Assembly: GCA_905236615.1 (NCBI GenBank)
Contig: CAJORC010000238.1
Span: 1 to 5,928, forward strand
DNA: 5,928 nucleotides
Direction: 5' to 3'
From: an uncultured Lachnospiraceae bacterium
Lineage (GTDB): Bacteria; Bacillota; Clostridia; Lachnospirales; Lachnospiraceae
Positions 1 to 5,750 of the stretch are shown here, one piece after another (position 1 is the stretch's first letter; each line of letters starts with the position of its first letter). Below the pieces are notes generated by a model, which saw only the letters and a program-made list of their open reading frames with translations, did not search any database and had not been told where the DNA came from. The position numbers and the translations under genes were made by a program.

Positions 1-603
1 AGCAGTGAGCAGATAAAGAAATGCTGATATAACGAAGGCTGTTATGCCCCCGACTGCGTGGGTATTGATATAAGATACGATACCGGTAAGGTCTGTGGGC
101 TTCAGGGGAACCTGTGACGCAAGTGCGGTGGTGAGCATGGTCGCAACCGCAAGATTGGTAAGAGGAAGCACACTGAAGCACAGCGCCTGTGGAATGATGA
201 TCTTATTTATGATCTGCATGAAGCTGAAGCCTAAGGCCCTTGCAGCCTCGATCTGCCCTAATTCGATACTGTTGATTCCCGACATCAGGTATTCCGAACA
301 GAAGGAAGCAGGAATGAGCGAAGTCGCTGTCAGTACGCAGACATAGTAAGACCAGACCATGTTAAGGTACGGAAATGCATAAACAAACAAAATCAGCAGC
401 GCCACACCGGGAATGTTGCGGAAGATGTGGACATAGAGCTCGCCTAAAAATCTTAATGGGCGTATGGGACTTATCCGCATCACCGTGACAATAATTCCGA
501 TAATGAACGCTGCCAAAAAAGATAAGAAAGTGAGCTTCCATGTCGTGAGTAACGCCTGTAAGTACATATCACCATATTGACTTAGAAGTTCACTTATACT
601 CAT
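1..603 (-). CDS. Polar amino-acid ABC transporter permease (3' end outside window)
   Basis: Inner-membrane permease of a polar amino-acid importer (His/Glu/Gln/Arg family, HisM/GlnP-like). I translated it by hand from ATG 603 down to base 1: 201 codons stay open with no stop, so the C-terminus is missing. Relatives are about 215-230 residues, so probably only 15-30 are lost. The N-terminus (MSISELLSQYGDMYLQALLT) is typical. Hydrophobic segments lie near residues 22-42, 64-80, 86-100 and 186-200. The segment RNIPGVALLILF (62-73) matches the conserved 'R.iP.l..l' region. The EAA loop that contacts the ATPase is clear: E119-A120-A121, G125 and P138. An AGGTG ribosome-binding site precedes the ATG by about 6 nt. 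It starts 15 nt after the binding-protein stop, so the two are almost certainly co-transcribed. Family assignment is firm; the substrate is not shown by the sequence. Confidence 0.93.
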   Translation of the reverse strand, partial: MSISELLSQYGDMYLQALLTTWKLTFLSFLAAFIIGIIVTVMRISPIRPLRFLGELYVHIFRNIPGVALLILFVYAFPYLNMVWSYYVCVLTATSLIPASFCSEYLMSGINSIELGQIEAARALGFSFMQIINKIIIPQALCFSVLPLTNLAVATMLTTALASQVPLKPTDLTGIVSYINTHAVGGITAFVISAFLYLLTA

Positions 604-618
604 ATTTACACCTGCTTT

Positions 619-1668
619 TTATTCGCCTACTGTTGGAGCTTCGGGAGCCTTGTCGATTCCTGTACGGTCACCGAGACTGATCTTCCAGAGCTTTTCCCAG
701 GTTCCGTCCTCGATGATCTTTTCAAGGAAGTCATTGACAAATTCAACACCGTCAGAGTCGAGAGGAAGACCTATTCCGTAATTATCCTCCGGTCCGAATA
801 CATCACCTGCGATATCGTAGGAATCAGGATTTTTTACAATAGAGCTGAGCAGAAGTGTGTAATCTGTAACATAAGCATCTACACGACCCTGTTCAAGTGC
901 TGCACGTGCCTCCTGGTCGGTTTCGAATTCCTGAATATCAGCTTCGGGAGCATACTCTGCAAGGATATCAGGGCCTGTGGAACCTGACTGGGTTGCAACG
1001 GTCTTTCCTGCAAGTGAGTCAACGCCTGTGATCTCGGTATTTCCTTTCTTTACAAGAACTGCCTGCTGGGAAGTGTAGTAAGGACCTGCGAAGGAAATGA
1101 CTTCTTCTCTTGCATCTGTGATGGAGTAAGTTGCAAAAACAGCATCAACCTGATTGTTCTGGAGCACCGACTCACGGGTACTGGAGTCAACCTGTGTTAT
1201 TTCGTACTTGGACTCATCACCTAAGATATATCTTGTGAGAAGCTCATAAAGACCTGCATCAAAACCTCTGACACCGTTGTCAGTCTCATCTAACTGGCTG
1301 AAAAGGAATGAAGTAAGGACTGCACCGACTCTGAGCTTGCCGGATTTCTTTACGGCTGAAGCCCATTCATTATTTTCGATATCCTCGGCATCAGCAACGG
1401 GACCGGATGCGATAAGAGCATCAAATGCTGCTTTATCTATAGCAACTGCATTTGTTTCGGGAGCAGGAGCGGCAGCTTCGGTTGAACCTGCAGCAGCCTC
1501 GGTCGATGCAGCAGCCGGAGCCTCTGATGAAGCAGCTTCTGTTGCGGCTGCAGATGAACTGCTGCCGGCTGTGTTTCCACTATCAGTTCCGCAGCCTGTT
1601 ACAGCAGCAAGAGACAGAGATGCTGCGAGAGCGAGACTTAAGGACTTTTTTACGAACTTGTTTTTCAT
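619..1668 (-). CDS. Amino-acid ABC transporter substrate-binding lipoprotein (SBP_bac_3 family)
   Basis: Extracellular, lipid-anchored receptor that captures a polar amino acid and delivers it to the permease encoded just downstream. The signal peptide (residues 1-25, basic then hydrophobic) ends in a lipobox, AAVTGC, with lipidated Cys26. Residues 27-75 form an Ala/Ser/Thr/Glu/Pro tether containing three TEAA units (43-46, 56-59, 63-66), presumably spanning the wall. The binding domain runs from about 111 to 335. It has the family pattern R165..VL, VDAVFATYSIT (174-184), R187 (expected to hold the ligand alpha-carboxylate), FAGPYY (193-198), LAGKTVATQSGSTG (219-232), and VDAYVTD ending at D269. 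The arrangement most resembles glutamate/aspartate receptors of the GluB type, but that specificity is inferred. At 349 residues it is longer than most relatives because of the tether. A GAGGAGG ribosome-binding site lies at 1679-1685, 10 nt before the ATG. Confidence 0.95.
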   Translation of the reverse strand: MKNKFVKKSLSLALAASLSLAAVTGCGTDSGNTAGSSSSAAATEAASSEAPAAASTEAAAGSTEAAAPAPETNAVAIDKAAFDALIASGPVADAEDIENNEWASAVKKSGKLRVGAVLTSFLFSQLDETDNGVRGFDAGLYELLTRYILGDESKYEITQVDSSTRESVLQNNQVDAVFATYSITDAREEVISFAGPYYTSQQAVLVKKGNTEITGVDSLAGKTVATQSGSTGPDILAEYAPEADIQEFETDQEARAALEQGRVDAYVTDYTLLLSSIVKNPDSYDIAGDVFGPEDNYGIGLPLDSDGVEFVNDFLEKIIEDGTWEKLWKISLGDRTGIDKAPEAPTVGE

Positions 1669-1705
1669 TAGATTTTTTCCTCCTCTAACTGTAATTGAGT
1701 CAAAT

Positions 1706-1724
1706 ACCTATTGAGAATATAGGT
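1706..1724. promoter_or_regulatory. Inverted repeat at the transporter transcription start, candidate operator
   Basis: Perfect 6-bp arms, ACCTAT (1706-1711) and ATAGGT (1719-1724), are separated by 7 bp. The repeat lies from about +1 to +20 of the transporter promoter, a position where a bound repressor would block initiation or clearance. Part of it (ATATAGGTT, 1717-1725) recurs directly at 1791-1799, upstream of the -35 box and 74 bp away. A regulator binding amino-acid status is plausible, but no known motif (such as a CodY box) is matched. Confidence 0.4.
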
Positions 1725-1731
1725 TTTTATA

Positions 1732-1760
1732 TTTATAACATCATTGCGTTAAAGTGTCAA
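1732..1760 (-). promoter_or_regulatory. Sigma-A promoter of the amino-acid transporter operon
   Basis: On the minus strand TTGACA (1760-1755) is separated by exactly 17 bp from TATAAA (1737-1732). This is a near-consensus vegetative promoter. The start would be near 1725, leaving a leader of about 57 nt before the ATG at 1668. Confidence 0.88.
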
Positions 1761-1837
1761 TCTAATTATAACAAAATTTAGTACATAAGGATATAGGTTA
1801 TGGAAAAAGGAATATTTATGATAAAATAAAATATAAC

Positions 1838-1860
1838 AGTGAAACGGGAAACGTTTTCAC
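1838..1860. promoter_or_regulatory. cre-like / LacI-type palindrome upstream of the hydrolase
   Basis: GGGAAACGTTTTCA (1846-1859) matches 12 of 14 positions of the CcpA catabolite-response consensus TGWAANCGNTNWCA. An outer GTGAAA (1839-1844) also mirrors TTTCAC (1855-1860). The box ends three bases before the ribosome-binding site and lies downstream of AT-rich -10 candidates (TATGAT at 1817-1822, TAAAAT at 1822-1827, TATAAC at 1832-1837), so a bound LacI-family protein would act as a roadblock. None of the -10 candidates has a good -35, so the promoter itself is uncertain. Confidence 0.4.
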
Positions 1861-1873
1861 ACAGGGGGAAAAC

Positions 1874-2800
1874 ATGTCTGAAAATCATATCATAAGGATA
1901 CCCATTGCAAGAAAGGATGCATTTACTGCGCCCATAATCAAGATATATATGCTTAAGGATGAAATGCATATACCAAAAGAAGCAATGGAAAGAAAGATGA
2001 AAGAGCTAGAGGGCATACAGGAGCCTTACAGACTTGAAGATGAGCCTGTCAATGGACATCTGACATCATTTAAGACAGGGGATTTCTATTGCTATACTTT
2101 TCATCCGAAAGAAAAGAAATCAGAAAAACATATCATGTATTTTTGCGGAGGCGCATTCTTTCAGGAGGCGACGAAATATCATCTGCGCTTTATGGAAACT
2201 CTCGCGAAAAGAGCAGGGGTGAAGGTTACAATGCTTGCATATCCGAAAGTCCCGACTTTTGAAGCATGGATGACTTATCAGATGGCAGAAGAAGCTTACC
2301 GGAAAATCCTTGAAGAAACCGAAGCAGAAAATATCATTATATCGGGTGATTCCTCAGGAGGAAGCATCGCCTTAACCCTGCCGCAGTATCTCAGATCAAA
2401 AGAACTCTCCGGTCCGGGAGGGATAATCGTCTATTCACCGGCCTGCAGCATCAGGAAAAACTGTCCTGAATGTGATCTCTACCAGAAAAAAGATCCTCTT
2501 ATAATACTGGATTCGGTCAAAGTTCCGGTTAGGATTTGGAGAAAATCAGCCCGTGATATCGTTTTTGATCCTATGGATATAGATATTTCAACATTGCCGG
2601 AGATTCTGATGTTTTCCGGAAGTGAAGAAGTACTTTATCCGGATATGAAAAATTTCGTGGAGAAAGTAAATGCCGACGGTGGAAAAATTAAGCACTATAT
2701 ATATGAAGGAATGTACCACGATTTTCATATCCAGTATATGACGATCGCGGCGAAAGATGCGATGAAAAAGACGATTGATTTTATCTGTGATAGTGAGTAA
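1874..2800 (+). CDS. Alpha/beta hydrolase, acetyl esterase/lipase (Aes/HSL-like)
   Basis: Probable cytoplasmic carboxylesterase of the alpha/beta-hydrolase fold (308 residues; no signal peptide or membrane segment). The family motifs appear in order. The oxyanion-hole loop YFCGGAFF (89-96) stands where HGGG(A/G) is usual. The nucleophile elbow is GDSSGG (158-163) with Ser160. GSEEVL (249-254) supplies the acid, probably Glu252 in the place of the usual Asp of DPL. EGMYHDF (278-284) carries catalytic His282. The N-terminal ~70 residues are a cap-like extension common in this group. ATG 1874 is supported by AGGGGG at 1863-1868, five bases upstream. The gene stands alone: the transporter operon diverges from it and a 325-bp gap follows. 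Its substrate is not evident; relatives deacetylate small esters, including sugar acetates, which would suit a cre-like control site, but that link is only inference. Confidence 0.88.
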   Translation: MSENHIIRIPIARKDAFTAPIIKIYMLKDEMHIPKEAMERKMKELEGIQEPYRLEDEPVNGHLTSFKTGDFYCYTFHPKEKKSEKHIMYFCGGAFFQEATKYHLRFMETLAKRAGVKVTMLAYPKVPTFEAWMTYQMAEEAYRKILEETEAENIIISGDSSGGSIALTLPQYLRSKELSGPGGIIVYSPACSIRKNCPECDLYQKKDPLIILDSVKVPVRIWRKSARDIVFDPMDIDISTLPEILMFSGSEEVLYPDMKNFVEKVNADGGKIKHYIYEGMYHDFHIQYMTIAAKDAMKKTIDFICDSE

Positions 2801-3125
2801 TGACTGAATACAGTAATTTTAAAAATGACGTAATTAAGGTGGAAAATATAGATGTACTTTGTACAAAATCACGAACTTATATTGTAAACTATCATTTATA
2901 GGTGTAAAATATTTGTTAAGAATTTACTGAAATTTGATATCAGTGAATTTGATTTTTGTATAAATCGAAAGTGATTTTCAAGAAGCACTAAAGGTATGTA
3001 AGCGGCTCTGTCGATCGTATACTGGTGTGGAACATAGCGTGTGTTAAATCACATAGAAATATGTGGTATGGCGAAGCTATGCATACGTATCACGAGCTGA
3101 AAACTGGGGAATAAGGGGGAAATCT
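2801..3125 (+). promoter_or_regulatory. 325-bp non-coding region: candidate promoter and long leader of the LoaP-type gene
   Basis: No convincing gene lies here. A short ACTG/CAGT hairpin directly after the hydrolase stop, followed by AATTTT, is too weak to call a terminator. TGTAC-TTT-GTACA (2853-2865) is a small palindrome. The best promoter is TTGTAA (2882-2887), 17 bp, TAAAAT (2905-2910), giving a leader of about 210 nt. TTGATA (2934-2939) with TATAAA (2959-2964) is an alternative, but its spacer is 19 bp. In the leader, TTTACTGA (2923-2930) can pair with TCAGTGAA (2940-2947). Further stems at 3048-3090 are listed separately. Confidence 0.45.
3048..3090 (+). promoter_or_regulatory. Overlapping, mutually exclusive hairpins in the LoaP leader
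   Basis: CACATA (3050-3055) pairs perfectly with TATGTG (3060-3065) across a GAAA tetraloop (3056-3059), and two further pairs (3049/3066 wobble, 3048/3067) extend it. A second stem pairs 3066-3072 with 3076-3082 around a GAA triloop, including two G-U pairs. After a 3-nt bulge it extends by pairing 3061-3065 with 3086-3090. Bases 3060-3067 cannot be in both stems, so the leader could switch. The structures end 23 nt before the ribosome-binding site (AAGGGGGA, 3113-3120). LoaP proteins are known to recognise leader RNA hairpins, so autoregulation is possible, though nothing here proves it. Confidence 0.4.
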
Positions 3126-3893
3126 ATGTGGTACGTAATGCAGACAAGAACAGGGAATGAACACAGGATAGTTAAAGAGTTGAAGAGGGTTCTTCCTTCA
3201 GATAGTTATAAGGAGTTTTTAATTCCGTTATTTGAGGATGTAAGGAGAACAAAAGAAAAGATAAAGATAAATTACAGAAATCTTTTCCCAGGCTATTTCC
3301 TTGTTAATACAGATTTTCCGGAAGCTGTAATGTTGGGAAGAAAAAAAGTTCAGATATCAGAATTTTCAAAAATGCTTGGAGTTGAAGGCCCGGTAGATGA
3401 TAAATATATTGAACCTGTAGAAGATGCCGATATTGAATTCCTTGGCAGCATACTGGATAACGGAATCATGAGCGTCAGCTACGCAGAAATAACAAATGGC
3501 AGTAAGATAAAGAAGCTAATCGGACCTCTTGCAAAATATGCAAAGAATATTAGCAGTATCGAACTTCGACGGAGAAGGGCGGTAGTAGAAACAACTGTCT
3601 TCGGAAAGAAAAGACGGATCAAATTTGGACTTTGGACTAAAGATGATCCCAAAATACCATGGATAGAGGAAGCATTGAACGGTGAAGAAAACCAATCATA
3701 TGCTTCGTATGATTTCGACTTAGGCATACATGTCGGTGACAGGGTAAGAGATATTACCGGAATGTATGAGGATTATACATTTGTTGTTGAAAAAGTAAAT
3801 CTTCGTAAAAAGAGCCTGACAGCAAAGATAATGATGTTTAATGAATATAGGGACATCGAGCTGGGAATGGATCAGGTGGAGAAGATTGGATAG
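3126..3893 (+). CDS. loaP: LoaP-type NusG paralog, transcription antiterminator with two KOW-like domains
   Basis: Probable specialised NusG paralog that rides on RNA polymerase and promotes elongation through terminators of selected operons. ATG 3126 is chosen because AAGGGGGA (3113-3120) lies five bases upstream and because MWYVMQTRTGNEHRIV is the canonical start of the NGN fold. An in-frame ATG at 3063 would only add translated leader hairpins. The protein is 255 residues. The NGN domain spans about 1-85 and includes the hallmark LFPGYFLV (53-60). A first KOW domain lies at about 118-170 with the LoaP-like IGPL (132-135) and a basic ELRRRRAVVE stretch (146-155). Residues 200-255 look like a second KOW domain, beginning IHVGDRVRDITGMY and ending in a NusG-like VEKI. 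LoaP and NusG normally have one KOW and about 170-180 residues. LoaP genes usually head polysaccharide or natural-product operons; no such genes follow within this window. The NusG-paralog assignment is firm, the LoaP subfamily likely. Confidence 0.85.
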   Translation: MWYVMQTRTGNEHRIVKELKRVLPSDSYKEFLIPLFEDVRRTKEKIKINYRNLFPGYFLVNTDFPEAVMLGRKKVQISEFSKMLGVEGPVDDKYIEPVEDADIEFLGSILDNGIMSVSYAEITNGSKIKKLIGPLAKYAKNISSIELRRRRAVVETTVFGKKRRIKFGLWTKDDPKIPWIEEALNGEENQSYASYDFDLGIHVGDRVRDITGMYEDYTFVVEKVNLRKKSLTAKIMMFNEYRDIELGMDQVEKIG

Positions 3894-3916
3894 ATAAGAG
3901 GATAATGATGGAAGTG

Positions 3917-3945
3917 AAAGGTCATGCGGAAATGCATGGCCTTTT
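3917..3945 (+). terminator. Hairpin terminator after the LoaP-type gene
   Basis: AAAGGTCATGC (3917-3927) pairs over 11 bp (one G-U) with GCATGGCCTTT (3934-3944) around a 6-nt loop. The trailing sequence TTTTATTAA is only moderately U-rich, so this may be a leaky or regulated terminator. It begins 23 nt after the stop codon. Confidence 0.7.
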
Positions 3946-3987
3946 ATTAATATAGTAAAAGTACACGGAACTTTGAAAAAAGCATAT

Positions 3988-4016
3988 TTTACATCGGAAA
4001 CCTAACATGATATAAT
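3988..4016 (+). promoter_or_regulatory. Strong extended -10 promoter of the Rpn-type gene
   Basis: TTTACA (3988-3993), a 17-bp spacer and a perfect TATAAT (4011-4016), preceded by TGA to make an extended -10. Initiation is expected at about 4022-4024, leaving a leader of roughly 165 nt. It lies downstream of the LoaP terminator, so the next gene is an independent unit. Confidence 0.85.
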
Positions 4017-4018
4017 GG

Positions 4019-4187
4019 ACAGGCATTTAATTCATGTATAGATTCCGGCGTTCGCCAATTTTTCCATGATTCGATAGGGTAATCTTTGTGTAATAGAAAA
4101 TGCCTGTGCTTTTCTTTAGCTCTATTCACAACTCTGATTTATACGTGCAGGAAATGCGAAGAAAATGCAGAAATTAGAGGTAAATGA
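4019..4187 (+). promoter_or_regulatory. Structured 5' leader (or small RNA) between promoter and Rpn-type gene
   Basis: ACAGGCATTT (4019-4028) is perfectly complementary to AAATGCCTGT (4098-4107), 69 nt apart, so the 5' end of the transcript can close a domain. Inside are TCATG (4032-4036) with a later CATGA, GGC-GTTC-GCC, and GATT/AATC stems. After the closing stem comes GCTTTTCTTT, which is pyrimidine-rich and weakly terminator-like. AAATGC recurs at 4152-4157 and 4163-4168, so the 5' GCATTT has two alternative partners close to the ribosome-binding site (AGAGG, 4176-4180). I do not recognise a known riboswitch or RNA family. Confidence 0.45.
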
Positions 4188-5216
4188 ATGTCAGAAGAAA
4201 AGAAAGACAGTACACCAGATTCGGCAACACCATATGATGATGCTTTCAGAACAATGGAAACAAAATGTGATGATCTTTTGATTCCATTCGTAAATCATAT
4301 ATTCGGTGAGAATTATGATAAGGGAGCAGTTATTAACAGGTTACGCAATGAAGAGTATATCGAACACAAAGATAAATCTTTGGAAAAAAGGATAACTGAT
4401 TCAAGCTTTGAAATCAGATATGAAGATGCAGTTAAGCGTTATCATCTTGAATGCGAAAGCAGCCGTTATGATGAATCAATATTGATACGAATCTTCGAAT
4501 ATGATTCACAGATTGCCAGGGCAGATTCAGAAGGGGATAGATACAAGGTAAGATTCAGATTTCCAAATTCGGGGCTATTGATATTGAGAAGATCCAGAAA
4601 TACTCCTGAAGCTGCAGTTATTGAATTGGAAATGCCGGATGGAAAAGAAACATCTTATGAGATACCGGTTCTTAGAATGTGGGATTATAGTATTGATGAC
4701 ATTTTCGAAAACAAGCTTTACATGCTGATTCCATTTTATATTTTCAATTATGAGGGTAAGCTTAAAAGTATAGATGATAGTGATGAAAAAACAGAGCAAC
4801 TCATAGATGAATATAAAAGAATTATAGCAAGGCTGAAAAAGGAAAATGATAATGGCAACTTGTCGTCAGTATCAGTTAGTGTTATTATTAAATTAATACA
4901 CAGAGTTGCATACAATCTCACAAAAAATCGTAAAAAGATAAATGAGAAAGTTGGTGATTTCATGGGTGGACAGGTATTGGATTTGCCGGAATTCAAGATC
5001 TATGATGATGGAAAAGCTGAAGGAAGGATTGAAGGGAGAGTTGAAGGAAGAGCTGAGGAAAGAACCGTTGGAATACGGATTTTCATTGAAGACAAGATAG
5101 AAGATGGTATTCCGGAGGACAGGATAATTGAGAAGCTCACGAAAAGGTATGGAATGACCTCAGATGAAGCAAGAGACCATATTCAAGAATGCAGATCAGT
5201 TAAAACAGTAAAGTAA
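4188..5216 (+). CDS. Rpn-family recombination-promoting nuclease / PD-(D/E)XK putative transposase
   Basis: A 342-residue soluble protein of the Rpn/YhgA-like, PD-(D/E)XK 'putative transposase' group. Characterised E. coli Rpn members are DNA endonucleases linked to recombination and phage or toxin biology; whether this one cuts DNA is unknown. The start YDDAFRTMETKCDDLLIPFVNHIF (16-39) is the typical N-terminal segment. A nuclease-like core follows: TDSSFEI (70-76) with candidate metal ligand D71, then YHLECESS (85-92) with E88. The position where K or Q is common is E90, so activity may be altered. Residues 197-221 are charged and probably helical. GKAEGRIEGRVEGRAEER (275-292) is the Gly-x-x-Glu-Gly repeat seen near the C-terminus of many Rpn proteins, followed by a helical tail. 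AGAGG at 4176-4180 is 7 nt from ATG 4188; an out-of-frame ATG at 4184 overlaps. It is monocistronic between its own promoter and terminator. Confidence 0.82.
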   Translation: MSEEKKDSTPDSATPYDDAFRTMETKCDDLLIPFVNHIFGENYDKGAVINRLRNEEYIEHKDKSLEKRITDSSFEIRYEDAVKRYHLECESSRYDESILIRIFEYDSQIARADSEGDRYKVRFRFPNSGLLILRRSRNTPEAAVIELEMPDGKETSYEIPVLRMWDYSIDDIFENKLYMLIPFYIFNYEGKLKSIDDSDEKTEQLIDEYKRIIARLKKENDNGNLSSVSVSVIIKLIHRVAYNLTKNRKKINEKVGDFMGGQVLDLPEFKIYDDGKAEGRIEGRVEGRAEERTVGIRIFIEDKIEDGIPEDRIIEKLTKRYGMTSDEARDHIQECRSVKTVK

Positions 5217-5230
5217 GAATCATTAAGATT

Positions 5231-5662
5231 TCAGAAAAATAAAGATGTTGGTAGATTCCCGATGTAAGATATGATTTTTATCTTATGTCGGGAGTTTTTT
5301 GTTGTTAATAAATTGTTCATGGTATCTGGTAGTGCGTCCTCGAATAAAGCTGTAGTCATGTTAAGACCCGGATGGAGCCATGGGAGATTTTCCATAAAGG
5401 TGGAGTGACAGTCCTTACAGATATATCTCCTCTGGGTAAACAAAAGCCTGCATGCTTTACGACTTTGCGGTACATGCCATACGGATCTTTTCCTGCCGGA
5501 ATCTTTGATGTTGTTATTGTAGGAATCACAGTGTGGACATTTCTGAGTAGTCCTAGATGTGATGATGTGGATATGCCTGATAGAGCCATCGCTGCTAAGC
5601 GTAGCTTTGTCGATAGTTATGTCCTGATTGATATCAGCAATCAGGTTTGATGTTTTGCTCAC
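5231..5662 (-). pseudogene. Truncated ISL3-family transposase, N-terminal remnant
   Basis: The N-terminal part of an ISL3 transposase, the DDE enzyme that moves ISL3 insertion sequences. It starts at GTG 5662 with AGGAGG at 5674-5679, 11 nt upstream, and the frame runs 143 codons. Homology-like sequence covers residues 1 to about 112: a four-cysteine zinc-binding module with CPHC (42-45) and CKDC (82-85), the intervening VWHVPQSRKACRLLFTQRRY stretch (61-80), and the beginning of the next helical region (LHPGLNMTTALFEDAL). After about base 5325 the sequence stops resembling the family and runs into the neighbouring terminator. Full-length members have roughly 400-550 residues, so the DDE catalytic domain is absent and the gene cannot transpose. 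The right-hand IS end is not identified with certainty. It converges on the Rpn-type gene. Confidence 0.85.
5256..5300 (+). terminator. Intrinsic terminator of the Rpn-type gene
   Basis: A 15-bp stem pairs 5257-5271 with 5279-5293, with two G-U pairs in the middle and a 7-nt loop. One more wobble pair (5256/5294) is possible. Six T residues (5295-5300) and GTTGTT follow. It begins about 40 nt after the stop codon and overlaps the frayed 3' end of the ISL3 remnant. On the opposite strand no U-tract follows the stem, so it works only rightward. Confidence 0.92.
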
Positions 5663-5750
5663 TGCTGTAGTGACCTCCTATGTATTATTGTTTGGGCAAA
5701 GAATAATTTACCATAAAAGTCATTACAGTGGTGTGCAAAGCATCAAACCT
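5643..5750. repeat. 32-bp imperfect inverted repeat around the start of the ISL3 remnant
   Basis: The arm at 5643-5674 and the inverted arm at 5719-5750 match at 27 of 32 positions without gaps, separated by 44 bp. The left arm holds the GTG start and first codons of the transposase (minus strand). The right arm read on the plus strand would encode a similar start (V-C-K-A-S-N-L, then a stop) against V-S-K-T-S-N-L in the remnant. In transposase mRNA the arms would form a long hairpin with the GTG in the stem and the ribosome-binding site at the loop edge. It is either an inverted duplication of the gene's 5' end or a translation-blocking structure. Confidence 0.75.

Noticed and set aside
95..346. 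83-codon plus-strand frame opposite the permease
   Set aside because: The minus strand encodes a clear permease with the EAA motif across the same bases.
1277..1714. Plus-strand frames (1277-1714, 1452-1688) opposite the binding protein
   Set aside because: They are antisense shadows of the GC-richer, Ala/Ser-rich tether and signal peptide, with no ribosome-binding site or family resemblance.
1778..1969. 63-codon minus-strand frame spanning the divergent promoter region and hydrolase start
   Set aside because: It overlaps promoter elements and the hydrolase coding start, has no convincing start site and no recognisable domain.
2802..2820. ACTG-AATA-CAGT hairpin followed by AATTTT after the hydrolase as a terminator
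   Set aside because: A 4-bp stem with two A-T/T-A pairs is too weak; it may be chance.
3063..3125. 21-codon in-frame extension of the LoaP-type gene to ATG 3063
   Set aside because: No ribosome-binding site precedes 3063, the sequence lies within leader hairpins, and the NGN domain starts exactly at Met 3126 with a good AAGGGGGA site.
4038..4062. GGCGTTCGCC motif resembling part of a fluoride (crcB) riboswitch
   Set aside because: The preceding GGnGAUGG segment and the downstream pseudoknot elements are missing, and the gene is not a fluoride exporter or channel.
5372..5650. 92-codon plus-strand frame and 77-codon minus frame inside the ISL3 remnant
   Set aside because: The zinc-finger cysteine pattern is in the 5662-5231 minus frame; the others are shadows.
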